The notes beneath the pieces were generated by a model, which saw only the letters and a list, made by a program, of their open reading frames with translations, did not search any database and was not told the DNA's origin. Both the position numbers and the translations under genes were made by a program. Of a stretch of DNA of 64,000 nucleotides, positions 61,672 to 64,000 are shown in pieces (the first letter of the stretch is position 1; each line of letters starts with the position of its first letter). The DNA comes from Tolypothrix sp. PCC 7910. GTDB lineage: Bacteria; Cyanobacteriota; Cyanobacteriia; Cyanobacteriales; Nostocaceae. Location of the stretch: contig NZ_CP050440.1 in NCBI RefSeq assembly GCF_011769525.1, positions 1,799,501 to 1,863,500 of the forward strand, read 5' to 3'.

Positions 61672-61923
61672 TTAATAGTGTGTGGAGAAGCTCATTTTTT
61701 CTAAAGCAACATCTTCTTCACAGAGATAGGAAAACTCAATTCCCATCAAGTCTAGAATTTTGAGTAATTCTGCTGGTTCTAGCTGCATAACTTCCGCAGC
61801 TTTTTTTAAGCTAATTACTTTAGCAGTTAAAGCACCGAGTAAAAAAAGAAAGTTTTTTTTCTGTTCTATATTTTGAAATAACTGAATTTCAGAGGCGATC
61901 GCTTGAGTCAGTTCTTGATTCAT
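61672..61923 (-). CDS. UPF0175-like small protein (antitoxin-like)
   Basis: 83 residues, acidic. The core LLGALTAKVISLKKAAEVMQLEPAELLKILDLMGIEFSYLCEEDVALE has the 'S-L-x-K-A-A-x-x-x-x-L' helix pattern of UPF0175/HTH antitoxin-like proteins. A PIN toxin with its own antitoxin is 150 bp upstream. No toxin gene directly adjoins this one, so a solitary antitoxin or regulator is possible. ATG 61923. Confidence 0.65.
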   Translation of the reverse strand: MNQELTQAIASEIQLFQNIEQKKNFLFLLGALTAKVISLKKAAEVMQLEPAELLKILDLMGIEFSYLCEEDVALEKMSFSTHY

Positions 61924-62069
61924 CGGTAAGTTTGTACTAATTCATTGTGAATCTGATTATTCTACAATTCAACTAGAGCGATCGCCCTGTGAACATAAGT
62001 GGGTGAGTAAAATCTGCATTACTTCTTGTAAATTCTCTTGTTCATTAATAATTTTAATTTTCATAGTGT

Positions 62070-62665
<596 letters not shown>

Positions 62666-62815
62666 TCAAATTCTTTGCTAGTTTTTGATGAATCGGGTTT
62701 AGGCTTTGTTGATGATGAAGCACCCTATCAAAATTATTCCACCTCAGAATGATCAAACCCAACAACATTTTTCAAGTACCATGAAAAGGATAATACAAAA
62801 TCGCTCTTAGCATAA

Positions 62816-63106
62816 GATCATTCCACCTCAGAACAGGAGAATTCGAGCCAAAAGGTAGAGCGATCGCCTTCCGAACACCATCATTCCACCTGCGAACAGG
62901 AAACTTCGAGTAAAAAGGTAGAGCGATCGCCTTCCGAACACCATCATTTCACCTCAGAACATGAAACTTAGAGCAAAAAGGTAGAGCGATCGCCCTCAAA
63001 ACACCATCATTCCACTTTAAAACAGGAAACTTCAAGTAAAAAGGTGGAGCGATCGGCTTCAGAACACCATCATTCCCCTTCAGAACAAGGAACATCGAGC
63101 TTGAAA
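62816..63106. repeat. 63-bp minisatellite with HIP1 in each unit
   Basis: Four and a half tandem units of exactly 63 bp; anchors TCATTCC/TCATTTC at 62818, 62881, 62944, 63007 and 63070. The first three units contain GCGATCGC, the fourth GCGATCGG. In the plus frame the unit would encode HHSTxEQETSSKKVERSPSE, but a TAA precedes unit 1 and unit 3 contains TAG, so it is not translated as a whole. A related fragment lies at 62736-62750. Degenerate 30-33-bp repeats with ACTTGAAACAAGAACATT-like sequence continue to 63238. Confidence 0.9.
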
Positions 63107-63293
63107 CTAAAACGTTGTCACTTGAAACAAGAACATTCTTACTTGAAATGGAAATGTTCTCGTTTGAGACAGGAACATTTTCACTTAGAACATGAAACTT
63201 CTAGTTCAGAACACGAAAGTTCAAGATTGAAACGTTAAGTTGAAATTTGGGCGTAGCTTTAGCCTACCTCAGGTATCGCGTATTTAAAATTTA

Positions 63294-64000
63294 TTATTGT
63301 GATTCTTGGTCTGAGTTTAAAATATCAAGCAAATACGCTAAATACTCCTCACCGTTATCCGAAAGTAGTTGTTGCTCTAAGTTTGAAAGCTCACGCAGAT
63401 GCGCTAAACTGTCACGACAAGCAACAGTAGTAGGATGATTCACCCCTAACTGTCGCTCAAAAATATCTAAAGCTTGAATGTACAAAGGTTCGGCTTTACT
63501 GAACCTCGCTACAGAACGGTAGACTTCTGCTAGGTTACTGAGGCATGTAGCAAAATTGGGATTTTCTTCTCCCAGTAGTTGTCGGTAGATTTCCAAAGCT
63601 TTAATGTACGCGCTTTCTGCTTCGATGTATCTGTCTTGAGATTTGTAAAGTCCTGCTAAGTTACTGAGGCATGTAGCAACATCGGGATGTTCTTCTCCCA
63701 GTAGTTTACGCAATATTGCCAAAGCTTTGATATACAAGGGTTCTGCCTCGCTGTATCTGCCTTGAGAACTGTAGAGTAATCCTAGATTGTTGAGGCTAGT
63801 GGCGAAATAGGGATGTTCTTCTCCTAGTAGTTGGCGGCAGATTGCCAAAGCTTTGATATATAAGGGTTCTGCTTCGCTGTATCTGCCTTGAGAACTGTAG
63901 AGTAATCCTAGATTGTTGAGGCTAGTGGCGAAATAGGGATGTTCTTCTCCTAGTAGTTTACGCCAGAGCGCCACAGCTTCCATCAAAAGGGATTCTGCTT
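63294..64000 (-). CDS. TPR (kinesin light chain-like) protein, 5' end beyond the window
   Basis: Partial: the frame is open to the end of the window, and only the C-terminal 235 residues are seen. It contains five 42-residue TPR units of the kinesin light chain type, each with LLGEEHPYFATSLNNLGLLYSSQGRYSEAEPLYIKAL-like sequence, then a tail (HLRELSNLEQQLLSDNGEEYLAYLLDILNSDQESQ). Two units (63721-63846 and 63847-63972) are almost identical in DNA, suggesting recent duplication. Such repeats are often fused to NB-ARC or CHAT domains, which may lie outside. Confidence 0.88.
   Translation of the reverse strand, partial: AESLLMEAVALWRKLLGEEHPYFATSLNNLGLLYSSQGRYSEAEPLYIKALAICRQLLGEEHPYFATSLNNLGLLYSSQGRYSEAEPLYIKALAILRKLLGEEHPDVATCLSNLAGLYKSQDRYIEAESAYIKALEIYRQLLGEENPNFATCLSNLAEVYRSVARFSKAEPLYIQALDIFERQLGVNHPTTVACRDSLAHLRELSNLEQQLLSDNGEEYLAYLLDILNSDQESQ

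Noticed and set aside
63044-63238. 64-residue plus-strand ORF (His/Ser/Glu-rich)
   Set aside because: It is the surviving open piece of the degenerate repeat tract, starting at a GTG inside a unit; no evidence of expression.

Overview
The window comes from a filamentous, probably heterocyst-forming cyanobacterium of the Nostoc/Anabaena type. The evidence is a full psbA gene, psb34, PAM68, a cytochrome c6-like gene, a cyanophycin synthetase 2/cyanophycinase pair, very frequent HIP1 palindromes (GCGATCGC), and intergenic regions filled with short tandem repeats (STRR: TTACCCA, GGGGACT, GGTCAAG types). I see no phage module, no complete insertion sequence and no CRISPR array.

Layout. 0.2-1.1 kb: acylphosphatase and a DUF1823 protein. 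1.4-10.0 kb: a storage-polymer block with two paralogous GH13 enzymes flanking a class I-alpha DAHP synthase and the divergent cphA2/cphB pair. 10.3-15.7 kb: rpsO-pam68, a second (class I-beta) DAHP synthase, two PadR-type regulators with palindromic upstream sites, and a pirin coupled to a small unknown protein. 16.0-21.6 kb: lipoprotein, DUF1517 protein, pentapeptide-repeat protein, TyrA and the Glu130 form of psbA. 21.7-29.1 kb: caspase-like/WD40 protein, PrsW-like protease, carotenoid oxygenase, a small unknown, and a histidine phosphatase gene between two MITE-like palindromic elements. 29.2-33.9 kb: one orphan NRPS (docking-C-A-PCP-C) with degenerate motifs. 34.4-46.6 kb: TPR protein, MobA-like nucleotidyltransferase, RluA-type pseudouridine synthase, Uma2 protein, methyltransferase, a large two-partner-secretion adhesin with a DUF928 neighbour, and an EamA transporter. 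46.7-49.5 kb: small exported protein, psb34, a three-copy tandem structured repeat, a small unknown gene and a cytochrome c6-like gene. 49.7-58.2 kb: TonB-like protein, lipase-like hydrolase, a cytochrome b6-like protein lacking half of its haem ligands, a cation/proton antiporter, tRNA-Glu, and an SRPBCC protein coupled to a histidine-kinase-like protein whose phosphoacceptor His is Asp. 59.1-64.0 kb: RHH-like protein, a decayed HNH protein, an alr0857-type protein, polysaccharide deacetylase, an antitoxin-like ORF, a VapBC-like pair, a 63-bp minisatellite and a TPR gene cut by the window end.

How the genes fit together. CphB releases beta-Asp-Arg from cyanophycin and CphA2-type enzymes re-polymerise that dipeptide, so the divergent pair looks like a storage cycle. 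The GH13 enzymes beside it suggest glucan handling. Two DAHP synthases and TyrA cover the entry and the tyrosine exit of aromatic amino acid synthesis. psbA, PAM68, Psb34 and the c-type cytochrome serve photosynthesis.

The most unusual items are the tandem repeat array behind psb34 (candidate small-RNA array), the orphan NRPS with altered catalytic motifs, the ligand-poor cytochrome b6-like protein, the coupled pseudokinase/SRPBCC pair, the paired MITE-like elements with inverted interiors, and the codon-phased 63-bp minisatellite. All calls come from reading the sequence; no database search was run.
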